In this document: positions 1 to 8,047 of the stretch, one piece after another
Position numbering within the stretch: the first letter of the stretch is position 1
How the letters are laid out: each line of letters starts with the position of its first letter
Source of the DNA: Corynebacterium qintianiae
GTDB lineage: Bacteria > Actinomycetota > Actinomycetes > Mycobacteriales > Mycobacteriaceae
NCBI RefSeq assembly: GCF_011038645.2
Contig: NZ_CP064955.1
Location: forward strand, 434,001 to 498,000
Reading direction: 5' to 3'
DNA length: 64,000 bases
Position numbers and translations under genes: made by a program
Notes under the pieces: generated by a model
Told to the model about the DNA's origin: nothing
What the model saw: only the letters and a program-made list of their open reading frames with translations
The model's database searches: none

Positions 1-18
1 CCTCGTGGTGGTGATCAG

Positions 19-495
19 CTAGAGATCCATCGCCATTGTCGCTGCACCCGTGCCTGTGTCTGAGAATCCGAACACTTCGTAGCGGTGCCGGGCGCGCGGG
101 TTCTCCGGATCGACCCAGAGGGCGATGCGCTTGGCGCCTTGCGAGCGGGCGAGTTCGCAAGCAGCGTCGAGAAGCGTGGCCCCAAGCGCGTTGCCGGCGA
201 ACCGGTTCTCAACCGCAATGGCCAGTTCCGGCACATCCGGGCCGAGGTTGGCGTGGCCCTCCTCAGGGGTTTTCCAGTAGCGCAGCCACACCCCGCCGGC
301 GGGAGTGCGGTAGGAGTCAAACGCAATGACGCCCCCGTCGCGCTGGGGGTCCCAGTCATCCACGTAACTTTCGACGCCGCGAACGGCGTCGTCGGAAAGT
401 TCGCCGTCTTCGTCTCCAAACACGTCAGCTAGAAAGTTCAGGCGCTGGAGGTAGGTTCGATCGGATTCAGTCGCTGGGTGGAGGGTAAAAGCCAT
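19..495 (-). CDS. GNAT family N-acetyltransferase
   Basis: A 158-residue protein of the size and pattern of a single-domain GNAT acetyltransferase, which would transfer an acetyl group from acetyl-CoA to an unidentified amine. The family's acetyl-CoA binding region is around residues 95-125 (VENRFAGNALGATLLDAA), followed by a beta strand IALWVDPENPRARHRYEVFGF typical of the last motif. The ATG at 495 is preferred over an in-frame GTG at 504, because a -10-like TAGTGT lies at 503-508, exactly 7 nt before the ATG, and there is no Shine-Dalgarno sequence. The mRNA is therefore probably leaderless. It is transcribed in the same direction as accBC, but 45 bp separate its start from the accBC stop. 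The substrate cannot be inferred. Confidence 0.8.
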   Translation of the reverse strand: MAFTLHPATESDRTYLQRLNFLADVFGDEDGELSDDAVRGVESYVDDWDPQRDGGVIAFDSYRTPAGGVWLRYWKTPEEGHANLGPDVPELAIAVENRFAGNALGATLLDAACELARSQGAKRIALWVDPENPRARHRYEVFGFSDTGTGAATMAMDL

Positions 496-540
496 GCGCC
501 CCACACTAGGTGCAGGGCGCGAAGGTTTAAAGGCGTCTAG

Positions 541-2295
541 CTACTTCAATTCCATGAGCACCGCTCCCTTGTTCACCTGCCCGCCTTCTTCCGCGGCGAG
601 GCCGGTGACCGTGCCTGACTTGTGTGCCTTGACGGGGTTCTCCATCTTCATGGCCTCCAAGATGAGGACAACATCACCCTCTGCGACTTCGTCGCCTTCG
701 GAGACGTTGACTTTGATGACGGTTCCCTGCATGGGGGCGGCAACGGCATCGCCGGAGGCAGCCACCTTGGAACCGGAGGAGCGGCGCTTCTTCGGTTTGC
801 GGCGCGCGCCGCCGCCGAGCACGAGCGATTGGGGGAGTGCGATCTCGATGCGGCGGCCGTTGACCTCCACGGCAAATGTTCGAGTGCCTTCGGCTTCCTC
901 ACCCTCGTCGCCGCCTGACTCCGAGTAGGCGGGGATTTCGTTCACCCACTCTTCCTCAATCCAGCGCGTGTAGACGTCAAAAGAATCCCCGTTGCCGGTA
1001 AATGCCGGATCATTCAGCACGGCCTGATGGAACGGGATGACCGTGGGCAGGCCATTAACTGTGTACTCGGCCAAAGCACGCTTGGAGCGTTCGATAGCCT
1101 CCTCTCGGGTCTCACCGTGGACGATGAGCTTAGCCAGCATGGAGTCGAACTGGCCGCCGATGACGGAACCGGCACGCACGCCTGAATCCACGCGCACACC
1201 CGGGCCCGTAGGCTCGGCGTATTCTGTGACGGTTCCCGGCGCGGGCACGAAGTTCGACGCAGCATCTTCGCCGTTGATGCGGAACTCGATGGCGTGGCCG
1301 CGCGGGGCCGGATCCTCGGTGAAGCGCAGGGTCTCACCCTCGGCGATGCGGAACTGCTCACGCACGAGGTCGACACCCGCGGTGACCTCGGTAACGGGGT
1401 GCTCCACCTGCAGACGGGTGTTGACCTCGAGGAAGGAGATCAAGCCGTCGGCACCGACGAGGTACTCGACGGTGCCAGCACCGTAGTAACCGGCCTCGCG
1501 GCAGATCGCCTTGGCGGAGGAGTGGATGCGCGCACGCTGCTCGTCCGTCAGGAACGGGGCGGGGGCCTCCTCGACCAATTTCTGGAAGCGGCGTTGCAAG
1601 GAGCAGTCGCGCGTGCCCATAACGACCACGTTGCCGTGCTGGTCCGCCAGCACCTGGGCCTCCACGTGGCGGGCCTTGTCCAGGTAGCGCTCCACGAAAC
1701 ACTCACCGCGGCCGAAGGCGGCGACGGCCTCACGGGTCGCGGACTCGAAGAGCTCCGGGATCTCCTCGCGGGTGTAGGCGACTTTCATGCCGCGGCCGCC
1801 GCCGCCGAAAGCGGCCTTGATGGCGACGGGCAGGCCGTGCTCGTCGGCGAAGGCGATGACCTCATCCGCGTCGGCCACCGGGTCTTTGGTGCCCGGCGCC
1901 ATCGGCGCGTCTGCCGCCTTTGCGATGTGTCGCGCGGTGACCTTGTCGCCTAGGGCGGCGATGGCCTCCGGCGGCGGGCCGATCCAGGTCAATCCAGCGT
2001 CGATCACGCGCCTTGCAAACTCGGCGTTCTCGGAGAGGAAGCCGTAACCGGGGTGGACCGAATCCGCGCCGGAGTCGGCGGCAGCCTTGAGGATCTTGTC
2101 CATGTTCAAGTAGGACTCGCCAGCGGTGTTACCCCCGAGCGCAAATGCTTCGTCGGCGAGCTCGACAAACGGGGCCGTGGCATCAGGTTCGGCGTAAACC
2201 GCCACGGAGGCGATGCCCGCGTCCTTTGTGGCGCGGATAACGCGAACGGCGATTTCACCGCGGTTGGCGACGAGCACCTTCTTCAACTTAGACAC
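541..2295 (-). CDS. accBC: Acyl-CoA carboxylase alpha subunit: biotin carboxylase plus biotin carboxyl carrier domain
   Basis: A 584-residue fused alpha subunit. It carboxylates its own biotin with ATP and bicarbonate and passes CO2 to a DtsR beta subunit to make malonyl-CoA or a longer malonyl derivative. The biotin carboxylase N-terminus ([18 protein letters not shown]), the glycine-rich ATP-grasp loop ([11 protein letters not shown]) and the [14 protein letters not shown] active-site strand are all present. The carrier domain ends the protein with EAMKM near residue 548, whose Lys is the biotin attachment site for BirA (encoded at 52841). The start is GTG, preceded by an AAGGACGG ribosome site. 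The gene order accBC then rhodanese, and the length, match corynebacterial AccBC. The likely beta partners are encoded at 8048 and 50508, with AccE at 7837. Confidence 0.96.
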   Translation of the reverse strand: MSKLKKVLVANRGEIAVRVIRATKDAGIASVAVYAEPDATAPFVELADEAFALGGNTAGESYLNMDKILKAAADSGADSVHPGYGFLSENAEFARRVIDAGLTWIGPPPEAIAALGDKVTARHIAKAADAPMAPGTKDPVADADEVIAFADEHGLPVAIKAAFGGGGRGMKVAYTREEIPELFESATREAVAAFGRGECFVERYLDKARHVEAQVLADQHGNVVVMGTRDCSLQRRFQKLVEEAPAPFLTDEQRARIHSSAKAICREAGYYGAGTVEYLVGADGLISFLEVNTRLQVEHPVTEVTAGVDLVREQFRIAEGETLRFTEDPAPRGHAIEFRINGEDAASNFVPAPGTVTEYAEPTGPGVRVDSGVRAGSVIGGQFDSMLAKLIVHGETREEAIERSKRALAEYTVNGLPTVIPFHQAVLNDPAFTGNGDSFDVYTRWIEEEWVNEIPAYSESGGDEGEEAEGTRTFAVEVNGRRIEIALPQSLVLGGGARRKPKKRRSSGSKVAASGDAVAAPMQGTVIKVNVSEGDEVAEGDVVLILEAMKMENPVKAHKSGTVTGLAAEEGGQVNKGAVLMELK

Positions 2296-2430
2296 GACTT
2301 GAGTTCCGTCCTTACTGCGACAATTTCGGCACTATCGGTTCAGCTAGGTATAACCACATTACGCGGGGCAATGTTACAGTCGCCCCGTGCGAGGTGAAAC
2401 TTAGCTTCCACAAACTTACTCCACCGTAGG

Positions 2431-3288
2431 TTAGTCCACAAAGCGTTCGATGGGGACACCGACCAAGTTTCCCCACTCGGCCCAGGAACCGTCATAGAGC
2501 GCCACACGCTCGAAGCCTAGTGCGTAGCGCAAGGTGTACCAGGTGTGCGCGGCCGCGCCCCCGAGGTCGCAATACGTCACTGTGGCCTCGGCGCGGTCGA
2601 ACTGCGCGTACGCCGCCTCGATGTCAGCTCGAGACTTGAAGCGCGCGTTAGGGTGCACTGCGTTGCCCCACGGAACGTTCACGGCGCCGGGGATGTGGCC
2701 GTGGCGCAGGCTAATCGACGGGCCGTCAGGCGGGGTGCCGGCATACTGCTCCGGCGCGCGGGCGTCGATAAGCTGCGGCGAGGGCGAGGTACGGAAGTCG
2801 GTGACGAATTTGCGGATTGCGTCGTCATCGCGCTCCACAACGGGGTACTCCACTTCCGGGAAGGAGGGGACCGCGTACGAAGTGTCGCGCTCCTCTCCCA
2901 TCCAGGCGTCGCGGCCGCCGTCGAGAAGCCTGACGTCCGGATGGCCGAACAGCTCGAATACCCATGCAGTATAGGCCGCCCACGAGTTCGCGCTGTCGCC
3001 GTAGACGACGATGGTGTCGTCGCGGGAGATGCCACGTGATCCCATGAGCTGGGCAAACGCTGCACCGTCGATGAAATCGCGTCGGACCGGGTCGTTGAGG
3101 TCACGGTGCCAGTCGATGCGCAGCGCGCCGGGGATGTGGCCGATGTCGTACAGGACCGCGTCCCCGTCCGACTCAACCACCTTCAGACCCTCGACCCCGA
3201 GGCGCGCGGAAAGCCATGCCGCCGAGACGAACTTCTCGGGGTGGGTGAACTCCTGAAACAGCGGATGCGGGTCGTGCTCGATGCCCAT
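2431..3288 (-). CDS. sseA: Sulfurtransferase with tandem rhodanese domains
   Basis: A 285-residue cytoplasmic protein with two rhodanese domains, the usual architecture of thiosulfate/3-mercaptopyruvate sulfurtransferases. The N-terminal inactive domain spans about residues 15-130 (VVYGDSANSWAAY, LLDGG). The C-terminal domain has the active-site cysteine near residue 240 in VTYCDLGGAAAHTWY. The loop CDLGG differs from the more common CRIGER loop of mycobacterial CysA/SseA proteins, so the sulfur donor is uncertain. A GGAAAGG ribosome site precedes the ATG. The gene lies upstream of accBC on the same strand, as in other corynebacteria, with 135 bp between them. No functional link to the carboxylase is evident from sequence. 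Confidence 0.9.
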   Translation of the reverse strand: MGIEHDPHPLFQEFTHPEKFVSAAWLSARLGVEGLKVVESDGDAVLYDIGHIPGALRIDWHRDLNDPVRRDFIDGAAFAQLMGSRGISRDDTIVVYGDSANSWAAYTAWVFELFGHPDVRLLDGGRDAWMGEERDTSYAVPSFPEVEYPVVERDDDAIRKFVTDFRTSPSPQLIDARAPEQYAGTPPDGPSISLRHGHIPGAVNVPWGNAVHPNARFKSRADIEAAYAQFDRAEATVTYCDLGGAAAHTWYTLRYALGFERVALYDGSWAEWGNLVGVPIERFVD

Positions 3289-3513
3289 GAGCCACCTTTC
3301 CTCGGGCGCGTTTGATACGGGTTCCCACCTTACCTTTTTCGGGTAGGCGCATTGCCGTGGGTCAGTGGTGCGGCCCGGGGATGTGGTGCTAGTTACTGAA
3401 TGCCCGCTCGCCGAGCAACGGATACGAAAGCACCATAAACTCCCTGAATAGAGGTGGTCCGCCGCCCATTCCTAAAGCTTTTCCTGCCTGACTAACTGCA
3501 GAAAGGTGCTCAC

Positions 3514-4578
3514 ATGCAAAAAGCAATCGTCGTCTTCGAGGTCGAGGGCGGTTCCGACAAGTACTTCGACGGCCACCGCAAAGACACCATGCCTATCGTC
3601 AACGCCATCAAGGAAAAAGGTTGGCACGCCGAGGTTGTCTTCTTCCGCCCCGAGTGGAGCGAGGACCTCTACACCTACGTTTCCGAGAACTTCGACGCCT
3701 ACATCTCCCGCGTGAACCCGGGCAACATCCCGGGCGGGGAGAAGGGTTACTTCGAGCTTCTGTCCAAGCTCTCCGACGCCGGCCTAGTCGGCATGTCCAC
3801 CCCGGAAGAGATGGTCTCCTACGGTGCCAAGGACGCGCTGGTCAAACTCAACGACACCGACCTCGTCCCGTCCGACACCGCCGCCTACTACGACGTGGAG
3901 TCGTTCCACGAGACATTCCCGGTCTCCCTGTCCTACGGCGAGCGCGTGCTGAAGCAGAACCGCGGCTCCACAGGCTCCGGCATCTGGCGCGTCCGCCTCG
4001 CCGACAAGCAATTGGCCGAGTCCGTCGAGCCGGGCACCGCCCTGCCGCTGGAGACCAAGCTCAAGTGCACCGAGGCCGTGGACAACCACACCGAGGAGCG
4101 CGAGCTGGGTGAGTTCATGGACTTCTGTGACCAGTACATCGTGGGCGACAACGGCATGCTCGTGGACATGCGGTTCATGCCGCGCATCGTCGAGGGTGAG
4201 ATCCGCATCCTGCTCGTCGGCCCGCACCCCGTCTTTGTCGTGCACAAGAAGCCGGCCGAGGGCGGCGACGCGTTCTCCGCCACCCTGTTCTCGGGCGCGA
4301 AGTACACCTACAACAAGCCGGAGGAGTGGCAGGAGCTCGTCGACATGTTCGCCGACGCCCGCCCCGTGATCGCCGACAACCTCGGAGGCGACAACATCCC
4401 GCTGATTTGGACCGCGGACTTCATGCTTGCCGACGACGACGAGACCGGCAAGGACACATACGTCCTCGGCGAGATCAACTGCTCCTGCGTCGGGTTCACC
4501 TCGGAGCTGGACATGGGCATCCAGGAAATGGTGGCAGATGAGGCCATCAAGCGCGTCGAGGAGAAGCACTCGGCGTAG
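3514..4578 (+). CDS. Cj0069-like conserved protein with ATP-grasp features
   Basis: A 354-residue soluble protein resembling proteins that databases label Cj0069 family; function unknown. The C-terminal two thirds look like an ATP-grasp fold. There is a glycine-rich loop LKQNRGSTGSGIWRVRL near residue 150. A metal/nucleotide strand region follows (DMRFMPRIVEGEIRILLVG near 215-235). GEINCSCVGFTSEL near residue 325 has the acidic-Asn pair typical of the final metal site. The N-terminal part (AIVVFEVEGGSDKYFDGHRKD) looks like the pre-ATP domain. A ligase-type reaction is therefore plausible, but no substrate can be named. An AGAAAGG ribosome site lies about 8 nt upstream of the ATG. It appears to be a single-gene unit. 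Confidence 0.75.
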   Translation: MQKAIVVFEVEGGSDKYFDGHRKDTMPIVNAIKEKGWHAEVVFFRPEWSEDLYTYVSENFDAYISRVNPGNIPGGEKGYFELLSKLSDAGLVGMSTPEEMVSYGAKDALVKLNDTDLVPSDTAAYYDVESFHETFPVSLSYGERVLKQNRGSTGSGIWRVRLADKQLAESVEPGTALPLETKLKCTEAVDNHTEERELGEFMDFCDQYIVGDNGMLVDMRFMPRIVEGEIRILLVGPHPVFVVHKKPAEGGDAFSATLFSGAKYTYNKPEEWQELVDMFADARPVIADNLGGDNIPLIWTADFMLADDDETGKDTYVLGEINCSCVGFTSELDMGIQEMVADEAIKRVEEKHSA

Positions 4579-4629
4579 GCGCACGTTGTCGCTCGGCCGC
4601 GCGTATGCGCCGGGTGTACCGTACCCGTT

Positions 4630-6300
4630 GTGACACTTGTACTCTTCCTGATTGTGATCACGCTTCTAGTGATCGCATTCGCTGAACCCCTCGGTGAGCG
4701 CATCGGCGTAGTCGCCCCCGTGATCCTGCTGGTGGTGGGGGCGGCCGCAGCCTACCTGCCGCAGGTGCCCGAAGTGTTTGTCGAGCCGGAGATCATCCTT
4801 CAGCTCATCCTCCCTCCGCTGCTGTTTGCCACGGCAATGCGCATGCCGGACCATGATTTCCGCCGCAACTTGAGCGCGATTTTCGCGCTTGCGGTCCTCC
4901 TCGTCGGCGTGACATCCGTGTGCGTCGGCGCGGCAATTCACTTCCTCGTACCCGAGATCCCGCTCGCCTACGCGATCGCGGTCGGTGCCGTAGTCAGCCC
5001 ATCCGACGCCGTTGCCGTGGGAATCGTTCGGCGCGCCGGCGTGAACCGCAGAATAGTCGCGGTGTTGGACGGAGAGGGTCTGATCAACGACGCCTCCGCC
5101 CTCGTCATTTTGGGAAGCTCGCTGCTGGCCGCCCGTTCGCACGTCACGGCCGGGGAGGTTGCCGCCAGCTTCCTCTGGGCAGTCGTCGGGGCGGTCCTAG
5201 TGGGATACTGCGTTGGCAAAGTGGCGATGCTGTTGCGTAGGTTTCTCCATCACGCCTCGTCGAACACGGTGCTTTCGCTAGCGATTCCCTTCGCCGCTTT
5301 TCTCCCGGCCGAGGAAGTGGGCGCGTCGGGCCTGGTCGCCACCGTGGTGGCTGGCCTCGTTGTCGCGGACGCCGCGGCGAGGGAACTGCACCCGGCGACC
5401 CGCATCTCCGACAACCGGACGTGGGACGCGGTGGGCCTCATCCTCGAGTCCCTCGTGTTTGTGCTGATGGGGTTGCAGATGCCTCATCTCATCAACGAGG
5501 CGACGGCTTCGGGCTTTACGTTCGCGGCGTCTTTGTGGGTGGCACTGGCGGTGTGGGTCGTCGTGCTTGTTGTCCGCTGTCTCGCGGTGGCCCCGCTGCT
5601 CGGGTTTCTGCGCCGCAGCACAGTCAGGCTCCGGAAACGTTCAGTCGAAGACGCGGCAGGTGGTACCTCGCGGAAGCGCACCGTGCGGCGCCTGGCCGAC
5701 GGTGCGTACTACGCCAAAAAGCCCCTCGGGGTGCGAGCAGGGGGTGTGATCGTCTGGGCCGGCATGCGAGGCGCGGTTACGCTCGCGGCCGCGCAGACGC
5801 TGCCGCAAGACACGCCCGCCCGAGGTTTCCTGATCCTCGTGGCGTTCATCGTAGCGGCCGTTTCGCTGGTTGTGCAGGGAGGAACCCTCGGCTGGGTAGT
5901 GGCGGTGCTGAAACCCGGTGCGGATGAGCCGAGTTCGCCCGAGGAGCGCGAATGGGTGCGCAAGCAGCTGGATGAAGCCGCCGCTGGCATTGCCGTGCCG
6001 CCGTCGCTGCGACACCGCCTGGTCTCCCAAGGTGTGTCCCCCGCAAAAGTGCCCCACGCCACGCTCATCGATCTCGCTCGAGCGGGCAGGGAGCTGATGG
6101 CGGAGAGCCCGGGAGAGGCCGGCGGTGTCTGGGAATATGCCGCCGAACGCGTCTCGGTTCAACGGGAGGCATTGGTGCGAATCCGCGAAGCAGGGTTGAT
6201 CGACGCGCCCGACTTCGACCGCGAGTTGCGCATTATCGACGGCGAGCAGTTGGCCGTGGAAGCTTTGGCGCGCGATGGGAGCACCGGGGCATTACGATAG
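4630..6300 (+). CDS. Na+/H+ antiporter, CPA1/NhaP type
   Basis: A 556-residue integral membrane protein of the cation:proton antiporter-1 family. It would exchange cytoplasmic Na+ (or K+) for external H+ for pH and salt homeostasis. About 12 hydrophobic segments fill residues 1-420. The family's ion-binding motif appears as SPSDAVAVGIVRR near residue 120 and as GLINDASALVIL near residue 150, with the conserved Asp pair. Residues 420-556 form a cytoplasmic tail of charged helices, longer than the minimal family. The GTG start is preceded by TACCGT at 4617-4622 with a 7-nt gap, which suggests a leaderless mRNA. The start is 52 bp after the preceding gene. Confidence 0.92.
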   Translation: MTLVLFLIVITLLVIAFAEPLGERIGVVAPVILLVVGAAAAYLPQVPEVFVEPEIILQLILPPLLFATAMRMPDHDFRRNLSAIFALAVLLVGVTSVCVGAAIHFLVPEIPLAYAIAVGAVVSPSDAVAVGIVRRAGVNRRIVAVLDGEGLINDASALVILGSSLLAARSHVTAGEVAASFLWAVVGAVLVGYCVGKVAMLLRRFLHHASSNTVLSLAIPFAAFLPAEEVGASGLVATVVAGLVVADAAARELHPATRISDNRTWDAVGLILESLVFVLMGLQMPHLINEATASGFTFAASLWVALAVWVVVLVVRCLAVAPLLGFLRRSTVRLRKRSVEDAAGGTSRKRTVRRLADGAYYAKKPLGVRAGGVIVWAGMRGAVTLAAAQTLPQDTPARGFLILVAFIVAAVSLVVQGGTLGWVVAVLKPGADEPSSPEEREWVRKQLDEAAAGIAVPPSLRHRLVSQGVSPAKVPHATLIDLARAGRELMAESPGEAGGVWEYAAERVSVQREALVRIREAGLIDAPDFDRELRIIDGEQLAVEALARDGSTGALR

Positions 6301-6338
6301 GTGCAGTTCACCACCTGTCAACGAGTAAGGAACCGACG

Positions 6339-6824
6339 ATGTCTTCTAAGTACGACTCCCAAGGCGAGAACCAGTGGGCCACCAACTACCAACCCAGCAC
6401 CGACTACCCTGCTGGGGGACCTACGCCGTCCAGCTTCCCCGGCGGCGGGTACGGTGCGCCCTACGGATATTCCCCAGCGGCCACCGGTGCGCCCCATTCC
6501 CGGGATGGTTTCTTCAAGGCGCTGTTCGACTTCAGCTTCAGCCGCTACATCACGGTTGATTTCGCCAAGGTGATCTACATCATCTTCATGGCGTTTATTG
6601 TGCTAACGTGGTTTATCGGCTTGTTTGTGTCGCTCGTTTCCTTCCAGGGAGGGGTGGGCGTGGGCATTTTCGCTTTCTTCGCCTACCTCATCTTCGGAAC
6701 CATCTTCACCCTTTTCCAGCTCATCGGAGCTCGCCTCTTCTTGGAGTTCTTCGTGGCCAACATCAAGACGGCGCAAAACACCTCGATCATGTCCAACGAC
6801 GTCGAGGCAAAGAACGGGGTTTAG
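6339..6824 (+). CDS. DUF4282 domain membrane protein
   Basis: A 161-residue protein with a hydrophilic, Pro/Gly/Tyr-rich N-terminal 60 residues. These are followed by a DUF4282-like domain with two strong transmembrane segments (about 75-100 and 105-130) and a short cytoplasmic tail. The pattern DGFFKALFDFSFSRYITV just before the first segment and LIGARLFLEFFVANIKT after the second are characteristic of the family. Function is unknown. An AAGGAA ribosome site is 6 nt from the ATG. Its last four bases overlap the stop region of the convergent DUF3151 gene (6821-6824). Confidence 0.85.
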   Translation: MSSKYDSQGENQWATNYQPSTDYPAGGPTPSSFPGGGYGAPYGYSPAATGAPHSRDGFFKALFDFSFSRYITVDFAKVIYIIFMAFIVLTWFIGLFVSLVSFQGGVGVGIFAFFAYLIFGTIFTLFQLIGARLFLEFFVANIKTAQNTSIMSNDVEAKNGV

Positions 6825-7219
6825 CCCAAGAGCTTGTCGACGCTCCCGGGATCCGCATCGGAGAGCATCTGGCGGCACCGGTCATACTCGTCGGTGTCGC
6901 CAATTGCTTTGGAGGTCAGGGCGAGCAAGGCAATAGCCCTGAGTACGCCCAGGTTGGGCGTGTGGCTGGCCGGCACCGGTCCCCAGCCTTTCCAGCCGTT
7001 CGCGCGCAGTCGATCCAGGGAGCGATGGTAACCGGTGCGTGCGTAGGCGTAAGCGACGAGCACGTCGCCGTCTTTCAGCTCAGCGGCGGCCCGGGCAGCC
7101 CACACCGCGGGGGACTCGGGGTTTGTAAGCGCGGTGTCGCGGTCGAGAAGGTCCATGCCTTGGGCGGGATCCTCGGGCAGGTGGACAGGGGTCGGGGCGA
7201 GCATGTCGTCGAACTTCAT
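6821..7219 (-). CDS. DUF3151 family protein
   Basis: A 132-residue soluble protein conserved in Actinobacteria and of unknown function. It begins MKFDDMLAPTPVHLPEDPAQ and contains the helical repeat-like stretch AYARTGYHRSLDRLRANGWKG with a Trp-rich turn. The longer open frame to 7399 is not used: the ATG at 7219 gives the normal family length, and TAGCCT at 7227-7232 lies 7 nt upstream of it, consistent with a leaderless transcript. It converges on and overlaps the DUF4282 gene by 4 bp. Confidence 0.85.
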   Translation of the reverse strand: MKFDDMLAPTPVHLPEDPAQGMDLLDRDTALTNPESPAVWAARAAAELKDGDVLVAYAYARTGYHRSLDRLRANGWKGWGPVPASHTPNLGVLRAIALLALTSKAIGDTDEYDRCRQMLSDADPGSVDKLLG

Positions 7220-7248
7220 GCCACCTAGGCTACCCGCGCGGCCGAATG

Positions 7249-7836
7249 TCAGGACCAGAACTCCGAGGCATTCAACCCGAAGGAGTACAACGCCCGGCGT
7301 AGGAGCGGCATGGACAGCCCGATCACGCTGGAAGGGTCGCCGTCGATGGAGTCGATGAACCAGCTGCCGAGGGCCTCCAGTGTGAAGGCGCCGGCGCACT
7401 CGAGGGGTTCACCGGATCGGGCGTAGGCCTCGATGTCGGCGTCGGAGACGTCACCGAACCGGATGCGAGTAGTCACTGTTTCCACGACCCACTGGCCCCG
7501 GTAATGCACGGCGTGGCCGGTGAGTAGCTGCGCCACCTTTCCGCGCTGAGAGCGCCAGCGGTTGACGGTGGCGTCCACGGTGTGCGGCTTGCCTTGGAGT
7601 GTGCCGTCGAGAAGCAGCATGGAGTCGCAGCCCACCACCACGTCGTCGGGGTAGAGCGGCGCGACGGTTTCGGCTTTCGCGCGGGCGAGAGCGGCGACAG
7701 TCTCCTCGGCCGGGCCGGCGGAGGCGCGGATGAGCGATTCCTCATCGATGTTGGCCGGGTGGAGAACGGGCGAGACCCCGCCGTTTTCCAGCAGCATGCG
7801 GCGCGACGGGGACTGGGAGGCGAGAACGAGGCGCAT
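7249..7836 (-). CDS. maf: Maf-like nucleoside triphosphate pyrophosphatase
   Basis: A 195-residue Maf/HAM1-fold enzyme that would hydrolyse non-canonical or modified nucleoside triphosphates to monophosphates and pyrophosphate. The family's opening signature, LVLASQSPSRRMLLENGG, starts at residue 3. VVGCDSMLLLDG near residue 68 supplies the catalytic acidic residue, and GKPHTVDATVNRW follows as in Maf proteins. The ATG directly abuts the accE stop codon (7837), so translation of maf is probably coupled to the accE-dtsR2 unit. This order (dtsR, accE, maf) recurs in Corynebacteriales. Confidence 0.93.
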   Translation of the reverse strand: MRLVLASQSPSRRMLLENGGVSPVLHPANIDEESLIRASAGPAEETVAALARAKAETVAPLYPDDVVVGCDSMLLLDGTLQGKPHTVDATVNRWRSQRGKVAQLLTGHAVHYRGQWVVETVTTRIRFGDVSDADIEAYARSGEPLECAGAFTLEALGSWFIDSIDGDPSSVIGLSMPLLRRALYSFGLNASEFWS

Positions 7837-8034
7837 CTAGAAGTACGTGACGTTGGAGAACGCGCCGGGGTTGAAAATCGGCGCGCTGTGGCCCGGCGCA
7901 TTGGGCGTCCCCCACAAGTTGCGCTCGCCAGGGGTTCGCGTGGCGGCCGCCGCGGCCTGGAGGTCGGCCAGCACCATCGTCAGCGCGGCGATTTCGTCCT
8001 CGGTGGGGTTGCCCTTGACTACCTTGATGTCCAT
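7837..8034 (-). CDS. accE: Acyl-CoA carboxylase epsilon subunit
   Basis: A 65-residue small subunit that stabilises or activates the actinobacterial AccBC-DtsR complex. It shows the typical short form: MDIKVVKGNPTEDEIAALT, a helix of about 25 residues, then a flexible W-containing tail ending SNVTYF. The ATG at 8034 is chosen over the longer open frame because it aligns with the family's N-terminus and has a GGAG site just upstream. It sits 13 bp after dtsR2 and abuts maf, so the three form one transcription unit. Confidence 0.9.
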   Translation of the reverse strand: MDIKVVKGNPTEDEIAALTMVLADLQAAAAATRTPGERNLWGTPNAPGHSAPIFNPGAFSNVTYF

Positions 8035-8047
8035 TGCGAATGTCTCC

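Noticed and set aside
1-18. A gene end or signal in the first 18 bases
   Set aside because: Too short to judge; only the stop of the GNAT gene at 19-21 is supported.
2296-2430. A FasR operator upstream of accBC
   Set aside because: FasR control of acc/fas genes is known in C. glutamicum, but I could not identify a convincing shared site here and at dtsR1 by eye.
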